A stretch of 38,465 bases of DNA from Spirochaetales bacterium. GTDB taxonomy: Bacteria > Spirochaetota > Spirochaetia > SZUA-6 > JAFGRV01. Shown here in pieces: positions 29,984 to 38,465 of the stretch. The notes beneath the pieces were generated by a model. It searched no databases. It was not told the DNA's origin and was given only the letters and a program-made list of their open reading frames with translations. The first letter of the stretch is position 1; each line of letters starts with the position of its first letter. Position numbers and translations under genes: made by a program. The stretch is from positions 1-38,465 of the forward strand of contig JAFGHO010000106.1 of assembly GCA_016930085.1 (NCBI GenBank), given 5' to 3'.

Positions 29984-31834
29984 TTAAGGTTTTTTACCCG
30001 TATAAAAGGCGTTGCGAATATATTTTGTTTCGGTATCGAGGGCTGATTTTTCACTGAAAATAAAATCGACGGGAAGAGATGAGCCGATGTCGACAAGAAT
30101 ATCGCGTTCCAGACCGTTACGGCTGACGGTGACGCCGACCCTGTCTCCCGGGGCAAGGCCGTTCAATGCTTCTGTCAGGTCTCCGCTGAATGGTTCTCCG
30201 TTGAGTCTGTCTATCCGGTCATATTTCTGGCACCCCGCTTTTTCGGCGGGTGAACCGGGAAATATGTTTATGATCACCGATTCATCAAGGAGTACGCCAA
30301 AATAGGGTCGGGGTGTCTTGTTCGCATTCTCAATGACAAACCCACAGGGTGCGGCGCATTGTGCATAAGGAAGTTCTCCGACACCCCTGACGGCGGTGGA
30401 AAAAAAGTCATCTAATGACAGACCGGCGATCCGGGAACAGACGGTATAGAAATCATCAATCATATAGCATTTGTTTTTCAGATAGTAATTACGGTAAAGG
30501 TAACGGAAAACATCGTCGAGCCCTTTTTCTCCTCCGGTGAGTCCCCGAATACGCAGATCGAGAAGCAGCCCGACTACCGCGCCCTTGTTGTAATAGCTGA
30601 CTCGCGTGTTGTTACGGTCTGAGTCTTCAGGACCCGAACGGTCGAGCCATGTTAGCAACGATGAGTCGTTGAGGGACGTCTGTGTACGGCCGGGATTCGA
30701 TTCATATCCGGAGATAACCGCTTCCAGTTTCTCCCTGAACTCCTTTCTCGAAATGAGTCCAGCGCGCAGCAAAAGGACATACTGATAATATTTTGTGAGT
30801 CCTTCGACGACCCAGAGACTCTCCGTGTACGTTTCCTTCGATAAATCATAATGGGCGAAACAGCAGGGCCGGATGCATTTGACATTCCATACGTGAAAAA
30901 GCTCATGCGCCGTCAGCGTTGTCTTTTCCATAAGGTGCCGCCCGGTGTTCTTCATTTCGGGATCGGTAATCACGGCGGATGACCGGTGTTCCATCGCATC
31001 CCATTCGCCCGGACGGACATTGAAGTGAAAGATAAAGCGATAATGAAAAAAGGGGAACCCGCCGAAGAGGTCGCCGGCGGCATCGCAGACACGACGACAA
31101 TTGTCCGAGAGTTTTTCTTCGAAATCGAAGGTGAAAGGCGACTGATAGACGATGGAAATCCGTTTCCCGTGACTTTGAAAGGCGTATGTCCGTATATGAC
31201 CGATCGAGATGGGACAATCGACAAGATGCAGATAGTTCCGGGCATGAAAGACGAATGGATCTTTAGTTGCGGGGAGTGCGGTCGCGATCTCCCAATCCTT
31301 TTCTTCAGGGAGTTTGACGGAAAGCAGTATCGGCAGGCGGCGTAATGCGACCGGATACATAAAGACCGATGCTCCGTTGATGAGCGCGCCGTTTGAATGA
31401 AGCTGGCTGAACGTCCCCGACATATAGTTTGCGTACACACGGTACGTGACGGTAATGCCTTCAGGCGCTGGGCCGGATATCCGCCATGTCTGTTTGTCCC
31501 GTCTCCGCAGCGCAAGTTCTTCTCCGCTCCCGTTCCGATACGCCCTCACATCGCGGACATGCCGGGCAAAATCCATGATCCTGTATTTCCCGGGCGACCA
31601 CGCGGGCATCGCGATGTCGAAAAAAGACGGGATTGCGGTGTCGGTCAGGATTGAAATTGAAATGTAATGTGTATGTGGTGCTTTCATATCGACGGTATAG
31701 TGCAATACGCGGCTATCGCGGGGTGCAATCGCTTTGGCATCCGGAGGAAAGAGGTCTTCGATCGAGCGGCACCCGGCGACATGGAGCAGTACGGTACAAA
31801 CCATCGCCGTAAAGACCCGATATCTTTTTTTCAT
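29984..31834 (-). CDS. M61-family (glycyl aminopeptidase-like) metallopeptidase lipoprotein with PDZ domain
   Basis: This 616-residue exported zinc peptidase has lipobox VAGC (Cys22), so it is probably membrane-anchored on the periplasmic side or exposed. An N-terminal beta domain (about 40-225) is followed by the thermolysin-like catalytic domain with HELFH (His310, Glu311, His314) and third ligand Glu344 in WVVEGLTKYY. A PDZ domain at about 505-590 (SVIINIFPGSPAEKAGCQKYDRI) should position substrate C-termini. This order matches the M61 family. AGGATGG lies before the ATG. It sits 39 bases after the rarA-like gene on the same strand and may be read through from it, although the functions are unrelated. 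Confidence 0.9.
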   Translation of the reverse strand: MKKRYRVFTAMVCTVLLHVAGCRSIEDLFPPDAKAIAPRDSRVLHYTVDMKAPHTHYISISILTDTAIPSFFDIAMPAWSPGKYRIMDFARHVRDVRAYRNGSGEELALRRRDKQTWRISGPAPEGITVTYRVYANYMSGTFSQLHSNGALINGASVFMYPVALRRLPILLSVKLPEEKDWEIATALPATKDPFVFHARNYLHLVDCPISIGHIRTYAFQSHGKRISIVYQSPFTFDFEEKLSDNCRRVCDAAGDLFGGFPFFHYRFIFHFNVRPGEWDAMEHRSSAVITDPEMKNTGRHLMEKTTLTAHELFHVWNVKCIRPCCFAHYDLSKETYTESLWVVEGLTKYYQYVLLLRAGLISRKEFREKLEAVISGYESNPGRTQTSLNDSSLLTWLDRSGPEDSDRNNTRVSYYNKGAVVGLLLDLRIRGLTGGEKGLDDVFRYLYRNYYLKNKCYMIDDFYTVCSRIAGLSLDDFFSTAVRGVGELPYAQCAAPCGFVIENANKTPRPYFGVLLDESVIINIFPGSPAEKAGCQKYDRIDRLNGEPFSGDLTEALNGLAPGDRVGVTVSRNGLERDILVDIGSSLPVDFIFSEKSALDTETKYIRNAFYTGKKP

Positions 31835-31873
31835 CGTGTTACCATCCTGTATCGCGTACGACCGGCGCGCCCG

Positions 31874-34093
31874 CTACTTTACCGCCCTGAGAAAAGCGAC
31901 CGTATGCTTCCATACAACACTCGTTTCCCCCAGTTCCCGTTTCATACCGGCAACCATATCTTCGAACTCCGAATCCGTGAGTATCTTTTTGAGGGCCGTT
32001 CCGTAGCCCGTCCGTTCACCTCCGTCCGTCCTGAACCACCGTTCGATATCCTTTTCACGGATGTACCGTTCCTCCCTGTATGTCTTTCGTTTTTTTTCGA
32101 TATCGCGGAACTTCATGTCGCGAAACAGTGAATAGAGGTCGTCTTCCGTCCAGTTGACGATGGGATTGTCGGGTGAATGGTACACTTCATCCTCCACGGT
32201 TCGCATCGCGGCAAGGAGTTTTTCGCCCAGCGGAAGGAGTTCCTCGAGGCCGGAGAGTCTCTGGGTCCGTGAGGGGATGATTTCGGCAATCGAAATTTTT
32301 CCTCCCCCGGACAGAAGAGAATGGTATCGGTTCACCGTTATCTGTTTATCGGTACGGCCGGTGAGGGTGTTGCGCCCGACGATCGCGTCGAATTGCGTTA
32401 TATCCGTATCCCCATCAGGGCCGCCGAAGGCGACCGTCTCGATGTCACCCGTTACCAGTATCGGTTTTTCGAATTCGGCGAAACTTCCGGCATAATGTTC
32501 GAGGGATTTCCTTTCCTCATCGCGGGCGACAATACCGACGACACCCCCTTCGGGAACCTTGCGCAAAGCCTCCCAGAGAAGCAGGCCGTCCTTACAAGAA
32601 AGGACGAGCACCGTTTCATGGCGCCGGAACGGGATACCCGAAAATATTTCATCGCGAATGTCGCCGAGCATCACCGAACGCGTGCTTGCCGCCCGCTCGA
32701 ACCACACGTCCCTGGTTCTGTCCGGCGGGGAAAAGGTGAGAACCTCGGGCGAAGCCTGTCCCGTGACGGCGGCGAGCTGGGCTTCCCTCCGGCGGTTGAG
32801 AAGCGTCTTTATGGCCGCCTCATATCCCGTTTCTCCGGGCCGATAGAAGACACTTCCTTTCAGCGAATCGGGCAGGTATTGTTGAGCGACCCAGTGATCT
32901 CTGTAGGCGTGCGGATAGAGGTACCCTTTTCCGTGACCGAAAGCGTTTTTGTCCCTGTTCGAGTCTTTCAGGTGATTCGGGACATCCATATCCGCCTCGT
33001 TACTCACGGTATCTATCGCATCGAAAAAACCGAACGCGGAATGGGATTTCGGACAGGTGGAAAGATAAAGCACGGCATGGGCCAGATGAAAGCGTCCTTC
33101 CGGCATACCGACGCGATCGAATGAGGCGGCCGCCGCTTCCGTGATCGTGAGTGCCGTGGGATCGGCCATTCCCACATCCTCACAGGCAAAGATAAGCATT
33201 CTTCGGAAGATAAAGCGGGGATCTTCACCGGCGTGAACCATTTTCGCGCACCAGTAGAGGGCGGCATCGGGGTCCGAACCGCGCAATGATTTGATGAACG
33301 CGCTTGCGGTGTCAAAGTGGTAGTCCCCTTCCTTGTCATAGAGGACCGCCTTTTTTTGTATACTTTGTTCGGCGATTTCAAGGGTAATGTGAATTGTTTC
33401 TCCGTCAGGCGGTGGAAATAACTCAGGGGTCGTTTCGACCGCCAGTTCAAGCGCGTTGAGCAGGCTGCGTGCATCCCCATTCGCCACATGGATGAGGTGA
33501 TCGAGGGCATCATCGTCGCAGATGACCGTGAATTTCCCGTACCCCCGTTCCGTGTCGCAGAACGTCATCCGAACGATACGCCTGAGATCAAAGGCGGTCA
33601 AGGGCTTTAACTGAAATATCCTGCTTCTGCTTAGAAGCGCCCGATTGACTTCGAAGTAGGGATTTTCAATCGTCGCGCCGATGAGGATGATCGTGCCGTT
33701 TTCAACCCAGGGGAGCAGGGCGTCCTGCTGTGCCTTGTTCCAGCGATGCACTTCATCGACGAAGAGGATCGTTTTCTGATCGTAGGCAACGCGGTAATCC
33801 TGAGCTTTTTTTACGGTTTCCCGGATTTCCTTTACGCCGGCAAGAACGGCATTTATGGTAACGAAATTGCTCTTTGTCGTATTCGCGATAACGCGTGCCA
33901 GGGTGGTTTTGCCGGTACCGGGGGGGCCGTAAAAGATGACGGATGTTATCTGATCCGCCTTGATCGCCCTTCGGAGAAGTCTTCCCGGACCGATTATATG
34001 CTCCTGGCCGACATACTCATTGAGTGTTCGCGGGCGCATTCTCGCGGCGAGGGGTTCGAATCCGGGGGAGGCGGCGGAAGAGAAAAGTTCCAT
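31874..34093 (-). CDS. rarA: RarA/MgsA-type AAA ATPase fused to a methyltransferase-like domain
   Basis: The first 430 residues of this 739-residue protein are a complete RarA (replication-associated recombination protein A) clamp-loader-like ATPase that acts at stalled forks. It has Walker [10 protein letters not shown] (56-64), Walker [11 protein letters not shown] (111-120), sensor [10 protein letters not shown] and the C-terminal tetramer domain ([28 protein letters not shown], then NHLKDS and YLYPH). Residues 430-739 form a Rossmann-like domain with a weak SAM-methyltransferase pattern ([47 protein letters not shown]); its glycine motif is degenerate. RarA/unknown-domain fusions of this size are known (PRK13341), mainly in cyanobacteria. 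A TATACT -10 box ends six bases before the ATG and no ribosome binding site is present, so translation may be leaderless. Confidence 0.9.
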   Translation of the reverse strand: MELFSSAASPGFEPLAARMRPRTLNEYVGQEHIIGPGRLLRRAIKADQITSVIFYGPPGTGKTTLARVIANTTKSNFVTINAVLAGVKEIRETVKKAQDYRVAYDQKTILFVDEVHRWNKAQQDALLPWVENGTIILIGATIENPYFEVNRALLSRSRIFQLKPLTAFDLRRIVRMTFCDTERGYGKFTVICDDDALDHLIHVANGDARSLLNALELAVETTPELFPPPDGETIHITLEIAEQSIQKKAVLYDKEGDYHFDTASAFIKSLRGSDPDAALYWCAKMVHAGEDPRFIFRRMLIFACEDVGMADPTALTITEAAAASFDRVGMPEGRFHLAHAVLYLSTCPKSHSAFGFFDAIDTVSNEADMDVPNHLKDSNRDKNAFGHGKGYLYPHAYRDHWVAQQYLPDSLKGSVFYRPGETGYEAAIKTLLNRRREAQLAAVTGQASPEVLTFSPPDRTRDVWFERAASTRSVMLGDIRDEIFSGIPFRRHETVLVLSCKDGLLLWEALRKVPEGGVVGIVARDEERKSLEHYAGSFAEFEKPILVTGDIETVAFGGPDGDTDITQFDAIVGRNTLTGRTDKQITVNRYHSLLSGGGKISIAEIIPSRTQRLSGLEELLPLGEKLLAAMRTVEDEVYHSPDNPIVNWTEDDLYSLFRDMKFRDIEKKRKTYREERYIREKDIERWFRTDGGERTGYGTALKKILTDSEFEDMVAGMKRELGETSVVWKHTVAFLRAVK

Positions 34094-34099
34094 GGATGC

Positions 34100-34105
34100 A
34101 GTATA
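34100..34105 (-). promoter_or_regulatory. -10 box adjoining the rarA start codon
   Basis: TATACT on the minus strand ends six bases before the ATG at 34093. The expected start of transcription, about seven bases downstream, coincides with the A of that ATG. The -35 region at 17 bases (TGGTAT) is poor, so the promoter is tentative. Confidence 0.35.
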
Positions 34106-34157
34106 AAGGAAAAAAATCGTTTATACCAGTATCATGTTTGGCCGCGGTATATCCGGG

Positions 34158-35090
34158 TTAATGATCAACGTATTCCGCTTCGTCTTTCAAGGTCTCCTTG
34201 ATGAGTTGCATCTCCCGTTCCCGTAAAAAGTAGTTCCTGTTGATAATTTCATTCTCTTCGTTTTCCGCGTCGCCGCTAAACGGTATTTTCAGGTTGTTCA
34301 GAAAAGCGAGTCGTTTGTTCAGAAGCCTTGAACCCTCCTTTTTATTTCCCATGTTGATGAGGGTTTTCGACAGTTCATAACAATAAGTGTATTCTCCTTC
34401 TTCTCCGTATGTATCCGCGGTGTGGCATTCATTCGTGACAAGATTATGGATTTTCTCCACATATTCCCTCAGATCCATCATTCGAATAAAAGCAAATACT
34501 TCCCTGTAGAGATCGTCTTTTTTTTTGCCCAGGAGTATCGAAAAGAGTTCCGGAGCCGCTTTTTTACTTTTAAGGTTGCCCAGGGTGATAATGATTTCCT
34601 TCAGGATGGCGGACTGTTTTTCCGTCTTGAGCAGCTGTATGAGAATATCCTCGATTTCGATGATATTGTATTTTCCGATAAGGTGAATTGCCTTGATTCG
34701 GGAAAAATCGGTGTTCCAATGATTGGCGACAATATCGATGATAAGTCCTTTGTATGCTTCAACGCCCCGTTTCGAAAGCCGTTCGATAATCATATCGATT
34801 GAGAGATAGGCTTCTTCACAGATGTCCATGTCTTCATCGTGCCTTAGCGTCTCGATAAGCTGGGGCAGCGCCTTCAGTGTCCCGTCTTTTCGCAGCGCTC
34901 TGATCGCAAAATACCGCTCATACGGGTCTTCGTTATCGAGCTTGCTGAGATGCCATTTCTCGCGGTATATCCAGGTGAGGAGGAACATCACCAGTTTTCT
35001 AATGGCAAAGAAGCCAATGATAAAAAGAACAACCCCGGCAATATAGATTATCCACATATTTTGAGAAAAAACGTCGGTAAAAATATCCAT
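34158..35090 (-). CDS. Membrane-anchored HEAT-repeat protein
   Basis: This 310-residue protein has one N-terminal membrane helix (about 13-40, IIYIAGVVLFIIGFFAIRKLV) and then an alpha-helical solenoid. HEAT-like units include DPYERYFAIRALRKDGTLKALPQLIETLRHD (55-85), FSRIKAIHLIGKYNIIEIEDILIQLLKT and SAILKEIIITLGNLKSKKAAPELFSILLG. The C-terminus is acidic and charged. Such proteins act as scaffolds; no catalytic motif is seen. The orientation is probably with the solenoid in the cytoplasm, since basic residues follow the helix. The ribosome binding site is weak and distant (AGGGA about 17 bases before the ATG). It lies upstream of the rarA gene with a 64-base gap. Confidence 0.78.
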   Translation of the reverse strand: MDIFTDVFSQNMWIIYIAGVVLFIIGFFAIRKLVMFLLTWIYREKWHLSKLDNEDPYERYFAIRALRKDGTLKALPQLIETLRHDEDMDICEEAYLSIDMIIERLSKRGVEAYKGLIIDIVANHWNTDFSRIKAIHLIGKYNIIEIEDILIQLLKTEKQSAILKEIIITLGNLKSKKAAPELFSILLGKKKDDLYREVFAFIRMMDLREYVEKIHNLVTNECHTADTYGEEGEYTYCYELSKTLINMGNKKEGSRLLNKRLAFLNNLKIPFSGDAENEENEIINRNYFLREREMQLIKETLKDEAEYVDH

Positions 35091-35269
35091 GAATAATGTT
35101 TATTTATCCCTGCTATGCTTAAATAAATTATCCGAGAAGTCGCACGTAACAAGATGATACCGCATTCTCATACTCTCATTATAATTTAAAAAACCAAAAT
35201 TACAAGCGTCTGTTTTATCCGTATGGCGGATTTCCGCCTGTCGCCAAAGGTACTTTTTTTCTTCGTTTA

Positions 35270-35297
35270 TTGAAATTGGCGGCGGATATAGTATACT
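35270..35297 (+). promoter_or_regulatory. Promoter candidate of the methyl-accepting protein gene
   Basis: TTGAAA (35270-35275), a 16-base spacer and TATACT (35292-35297) form a good sigma-70-type promoter. Transcription would start near 35304, inside the GAGGAG ribosome binding site (35302-35307), leaving a leader of only about ten bases before the ATG at 35315. No sigma-28-like flagellar promoter is seen. Confidence 0.5.
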
Positions 35298-35314
35298 TTA
35301 TGAGGAGTGCATGA

Positions 35315-36967
35315 ATGAATGTGAATAAACGGCTTCGTCGGATATATTCGAACGCGGGTCCTGAAATTCAATCGAAATCGATCGCGCTTTTCTATGTCGT
35401 CGTCTTTCTGGCAATCGCGGGAATCGTCCTTACCGCACGCTCGTTTCTCACCCGGTTTTCCGTTGCGGCGTTCGGGGGATTCATCCTTGTCATCGCAAAC
35501 ATCGTCACGATCGCACTGCTTATTTCCGGCAGATACAAGGTTGCGGTCAATATTACGCTTGCCGTCTCGTATCTCGTCATCTCGTATGTTAATCTGACGA
35601 CACAATCGGTCGGACCGTCGGAATATTTGACCTCGACCATCGGCTATTTCGCACCGATTATCGTCTCTGTCGCCGTTTACGGGTACGCTAGGTGGCAGGG
35701 CGCCGCGATGAGCGCCGGCGCCGTCATTAATCTGGTGCTTGTCTATATTTTCCGGTCCCTGCCGGCGTTCAGGGAAGGCCTTATCGATCATCCTTTCTCG
35801 AACCTCATCGCCACATTCATCTCTCCCGTCCTCATCGGGCTTTTTATTTTTATTATTCAGACCAATTATCAGACGGCGCTGCGCATGTCGAGAAGCGCGG
35901 AACTGCGCTCGCGGACGGGATACGAAAAGGCGGCGGGCGTGATTGAATCGGTGCGCCGGGGGCTTTCGGCGGGAAAGGAACTGAACGCATCCGCGGAAAA
36001 GACGGTGACACTCACCGAATCCATCAAGAAGGAACTGGAGTCGATGCGGAACGAGATCGCCCGGTTGTGCGGGCAGGTCGTCGAGGTGCAGGAGTATCAG
36101 CGGAAGATGCTCGATCGGCGTGATATCATCCGGGCAAGGATGGACGATCAGTCCGCCGCGGTAAACGAATCGTCGAGTTCGATCAATCAGATGGCCTCAT
36201 CGATCCGGTCCATTTCCGTTTCGGCAAGGGAACGGCAGGCACTTCTGGAATCGCTCCGGCAGTCGGCAAAGGACGGCGCCGAACAGCTTGATGAATCGCT
36301 TTCCGCCTTTGACGGGATAAAAAAATCGTCCGAGGAAATGATGGAGATAATAAGCGTGATCGAAGGGATCGCCGGAAGAACGAACCTTCTCGCCATGAAT
36401 GCCGCCATCGAAGCGGCACATGCGGGTGAAGCGGGGAAGGGGTTTTCGATAGTCGCGGATGAAATCCGCACGCTTTCAGAGGAGACGAATGAGAACTCGC
36501 GGGCAATAAGGAATTTACTCGAAGAGAACGCCCGGTTGATCGGGACGACAAGTGAAACGGGAAGCGTGAACATCCGGCAAATATTCGGGCTGGTCGAAAA
36601 ACTCGGCGGAATATCGAGCGCCATGGAGGAGATTCTCTACGGCATGGAAGAGTTGGGAAGCGGTGCCGGAGAAATACTTTCAACCGTGGGAGTCTTGAAA
36701 GACTCAAATGATGAAGCGAATGTCTCTCTTAATGAAATAGGTTCTCTTATTTCGGGCGGTTCGGATACGGTCGAAACAATCCATGAAGTAGCCGGTGTCG
36801 TCGAAGTGCGTATCGCAACGATCATCGATAGTTCGGACGCGATCGTAAACGAGGCGAAAACGGTATTTTCCATAGGAAGGCGGAACGAGCAGAATATACG
36901 CGGCCTGGAAGAGGCGGTCGACGACATCAAGACCGCCATGGATGAAGAAGATAAAGTCGATACGTAG
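35315..36967 (+). CDS. Methyl-accepting chemotaxis-type protein with six membrane helices
   Basis: This 550-residue chemoreceptor-like signal protein has six predicted membrane helices (about 24-45, 49-71, 75-95, 104-125, 127-147, 160-183) with short loops and no periplasmic ligand domain, so it senses within the membrane or through the cytoplasm. No HAMP domain is clear. The long cytoplasmic coiled coil carries the conserved signalling hairpin IEGIAGRTNLLAMNAAIEAAHAG followed by GKGFSIVADEIRTLSEET, the site for CheA and CheW contact. The C-terminus lacks the pentapeptide that tethers CheR/CheB in enterics. GAGGAG seven bases upstream fixes the start at 35315; an overlapping ATG at 35311 in another frame codes only five residues. 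Confidence 0.9.
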   Translation: MNVNKRLRRIYSNAGPEIQSKSIALFYVVVFLAIAGIVLTARSFLTRFSVAAFGGFILVIANIVTIALLISGRYKVAVNITLAVSYLVISYVNLTTQSVGPSEYLTSTIGYFAPIIVSVAVYGYARWQGAAMSAGAVINLVLVYIFRSLPAFREGLIDHPFSNLIATFISPVLIGLFIFIIQTNYQTALRMSRSAELRSRTGYEKAAGVIESVRRGLSAGKELNASAEKTVTLTESIKKELESMRNEIARLCGQVVEVQEYQRKMLDRRDIIRARMDDQSAAVNESSSSINQMASSIRSISVSARERQALLESLRQSAKDGAEQLDESLSAFDGIKKSSEEMMEIISVIEGIAGRTNLLAMNAAIEAAHAGEAGKGFSIVADEIRTLSEETNENSRAIRNLLEENARLIGTTSETGSVNIRQIFGLVEKLGGISSAMEEILYGMEELGSGAGEILSTVGVLKDSNDEANVSLNEIGSLISGGSDTVETIHEVAGVVEVRIATIIDSSDAIVNEAKTVFSIGRRNEQNIRGLEEAVDDIKTAMDEEDKVDT

Positions 36968-37013
36968 AAGCGGAAGATGAGCGGGGATTGAGAACGAATG
37001 CCCCGTCCTCTGC

Positions 37014-37042
37014 TTGACACGGTTCGATCCTTCATTTACCAT
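37014..37042 (+). promoter_or_regulatory. Promoter candidate for the PIN-PhoH gene
   Basis: A perfect TTGACA (37014-37019), a 17-base spacer and TACCAT (37037-37042) lie 55 bases before the ATG at 37097. The leader includes AAAAGGGA as ribosome binding site. Confidence 0.5.
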
Positions 37043-37096
37043 GATACCGCATTCGGCCGGATGTGCATAAATGATCGTTAACGGAAAAGGGAATAT

Positions 37097-38413
37097 ATGC
37101 CTGAAAACAACAAATTGAAAACCTTTGTCATCGACACAAACGTCCTTATACATAAACCCGACGCCATCCTCTCCTTTCGGGACAATGAGGTTGTCATACC
37201 CCTTTGGGTCCTCGAAGAATTGGATAATCTGAAAACAGCCGGCGGTGAAAAAGGAAGAAACGCGCGAAGCGCGGTACGTTTTCTCGATGAAATGGGTAAG
37301 AAGGGTTCTTTGAGTGAGGGGGTGATGATGGACAATGGGTCTGTCCTTCGCGTTGTCCTCACCTTCGACAACAAGATACCTATCGGTTTCAATGTCGAAA
37401 AAACCGATAACAAGATTTTACTGACCGCCGTCTCGCTTCACCAGGAGGGGAAGCAGGTGTTTTTTGTTTCAAAAGATATCAACGCGCGGGTCAAGGCGAT
37501 TTCTCTGGGATTAAAGGCCGTCGACTATGAAAAGCAGAAGGTGGACATCCATAACCTTTACCCGGGAGTAAAGGAGCTGGACGGTTCCGAGCAGATTATG
37601 AAGACACTGATAGAAGAAGGACAGATCGAATGGAAAGAGTCGTGTTATCCGAATCAGTATGTCGTTTTCAAACGCGGGAATGAGGGCAAACGGGAAGATA
37701 TTATCATCACCCGCTTCAACAGGACCAAGAAAAAGCTGGTTCGAATTACTTCACATTCACGAAGCGTGTGGGGGGTGAAGCCATTGAACGCGCGGCAGAA
37801 GATCGCCTTTGATCTCCTCCTCGACGATTCGATCCCGCTTGTCACCCTTGTGGGAAAAGCGGGAACCGGCAAAACCCTTCTTTCGATTGCGGCCGGGCTC
37901 AAAAAAGCGCATGACACCGACAGTTATACCAGGCTGCTTATATCGCGCCCGCTTGTTCCACTTGGAAAGGATATCGGATATCTGCCCGGGGACAAGGAGG
38001 CAAAACTCAAAAACTGGATGCAGCCCCTTTTCGATAATCTCGAATACATAATCAACAGCTACAAAAAAGTCAATTTTACCACGATCCAGGAACTTGTCAC
38101 GCAGAATTTCATTGAAATCGAGGCGCTTACCTTTATACGGGGCAGAAGCCTTCCTCATCAGTTTATCATTATCGATGAGGCGCAAAATCTTTCCCCGCAC
38201 GAGGTAAAAACGATTGTCAGCAGGGCGGGGGAGGGGACGAAGGTCGTACTGACCGGAGATCCTTACCAGATCGATACCCCCTACCTCGATTCCAATTCAA
38301 ACGGGCTGAGTTACCTTGTGGAAACATTCAAGGGCCAGGATCTCTACGGTCATATCACACTGGAAAAGTCGGAAAGAAGTACCCTCGCCGAACTCGCAGC
38401 CGAATTGCTGTAA
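37097..38413 (+). CDS. PhoH-family ATPase with N-terminal PIN domain (PhoH2/YlaK type)
   Basis: This 438-residue cytoplasmic protein is a PIN nuclease-like domain fused to a PhoH ATPase. The PIN part (1-145) opens with VIDTNVLIHKPD (metal-binding Asp13) and continues with LEELDNLK and an acidic pocket. The PhoH part (about 220-438) has Walker A GKAGTGKT (253-260), Walker B FIIIDEAQNLSPHE and the LTGDPYQID motif, typical of SF1-like PhoH proteins. PIN-PhoH proteins studied elsewhere combine RNA unwinding with RNA cleavage, so an RNA-processing role is likely. AAAAGGGAA precedes the ATG. The 52 bases after the stop to the window end hold nothing recognisable. Confidence 0.93.
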   Translation: MPENNKLKTFVIDTNVLIHKPDAILSFRDNEVVIPLWVLEELDNLKTAGGEKGRNARSAVRFLDEMGKKGSLSEGVMMDNGSVLRVVLTFDNKIPIGFNVEKTDNKILLTAVSLHQEGKQVFFVSKDINARVKAISLGLKAVDYEKQKVDIHNLYPGVKELDGSEQIMKTLIEEGQIEWKESCYPNQYVVFKRGNEGKREDIIITRFNRTKKKLVRITSHSRSVWGVKPLNARQKIAFDLLLDDSIPLVTLVGKAGTGKTLLSIAAGLKKAHDTDSYTRLLISRPLVPLGKDIGYLPGDKEAKLKNWMQPLFDNLEYIINSYKKVNFTTIQELVTQNFIEIEALTFIRGRSLPHQFIIIDEAQNLSPHEVKTIVSRAGEGTKVVLTGDPYQIDTPYLDSNSNGLSYLVETFKGQDLYGHITLEKSERSTLAELAAELL

Positions 38414-38465
38414 TTCATTCGTTTTTACGATATGCGATGGTGCGTATCGATCGCTTCCCCGCAGC

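Noticed and set aside
36982-37005. CGGGG/CCCCG hairpin after the methyl-accepting gene as terminator
   Set aside because: A 14-base loop, a five-pair stem and no T-run.

Overview
The window looks like chromosomal DNA from a free-living, envelope-rich, motile and saccharolytic bacterium with two membranes. It encodes a signal-peptide-bearing beta-barrel protein, several lipoprotein signal peptides, a chemoreceptor, a PilZ protein and trehalose/glycogen enzymes. Several features fit a spirochaete (permissive lipoboxes such as FGSC and LHSC, a six-helix chemoreceptor, a RarA/unknown-domain fusion, a PIN-PhoH protein). That assignment rests on gene style only and is tentative. No rRNA, tRNA, CRISPR array, transposase or phage gene was seen; coding density is high and codon use is even.

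Region 1 (1-8405, minus strand) is one tightly spaced seven-gene block: LolD-like ATPase, two FtsX/MacB-type permeases, an outer-membrane-lipoprotein-sorting (LolA-like) protein, a beta-barrel outer-membrane protein, an OmpR-family response regulator and its histidine kinase, followed by a candidate intrinsic terminator. It reads as a self-regulated export path from inner to outer membrane. One permease and the barrel protein share a short acidic motif.

Region 2 (8406-18456) holds a membrane-anchored ankyrin-repeat protein, a secreted GH5 glycosidase with a domain inserted in its barrel, a lipoprotein with chitobiase-C-terminal-like repeats and a seven-repeat propeller, a three-gene redox cassette (two small exported proteins and a NapH/NosR-like 4Fe-4S membrane protein) preceded by three 11-bp direct repeats that resemble a PhoP/PhoB-type operator, and an astacin/matrixin-type metalloprotease lipoprotein.

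Region 3 (18457-20616, minus) carries a glycosyltransferase-like protein and a membrane PilZ protein. Region 4 (20927-27420, plus) is a glgX-treY-treZ operon that converts glycogen or maltodextrin to trehalose; a 20-bp hairpin-forming tandem repeat begins at the treZ stop codon. Region 5 (27591-29926) has a triple-BON protein and two diverged FKBP/SlyD-type prolyl isomerases, separated by a 670-bp gap with a gene-remnant candidate and a dispersed-type palindromic repeat.

Region 6 (29984-38413) carries an M61 peptidase lipoprotein, a RarA fusion ATPase, a HEAT-repeat membrane protein (all minus), then a six-helix methyl-accepting protein and a PIN-PhoH ATPase (plus). Most genes are recognisable families. 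The least familiar parts are the seven-gene envelope operon, the redox cassette with its operator-like repeats, the GH5 insertion and several unusual leader or trailer structures.
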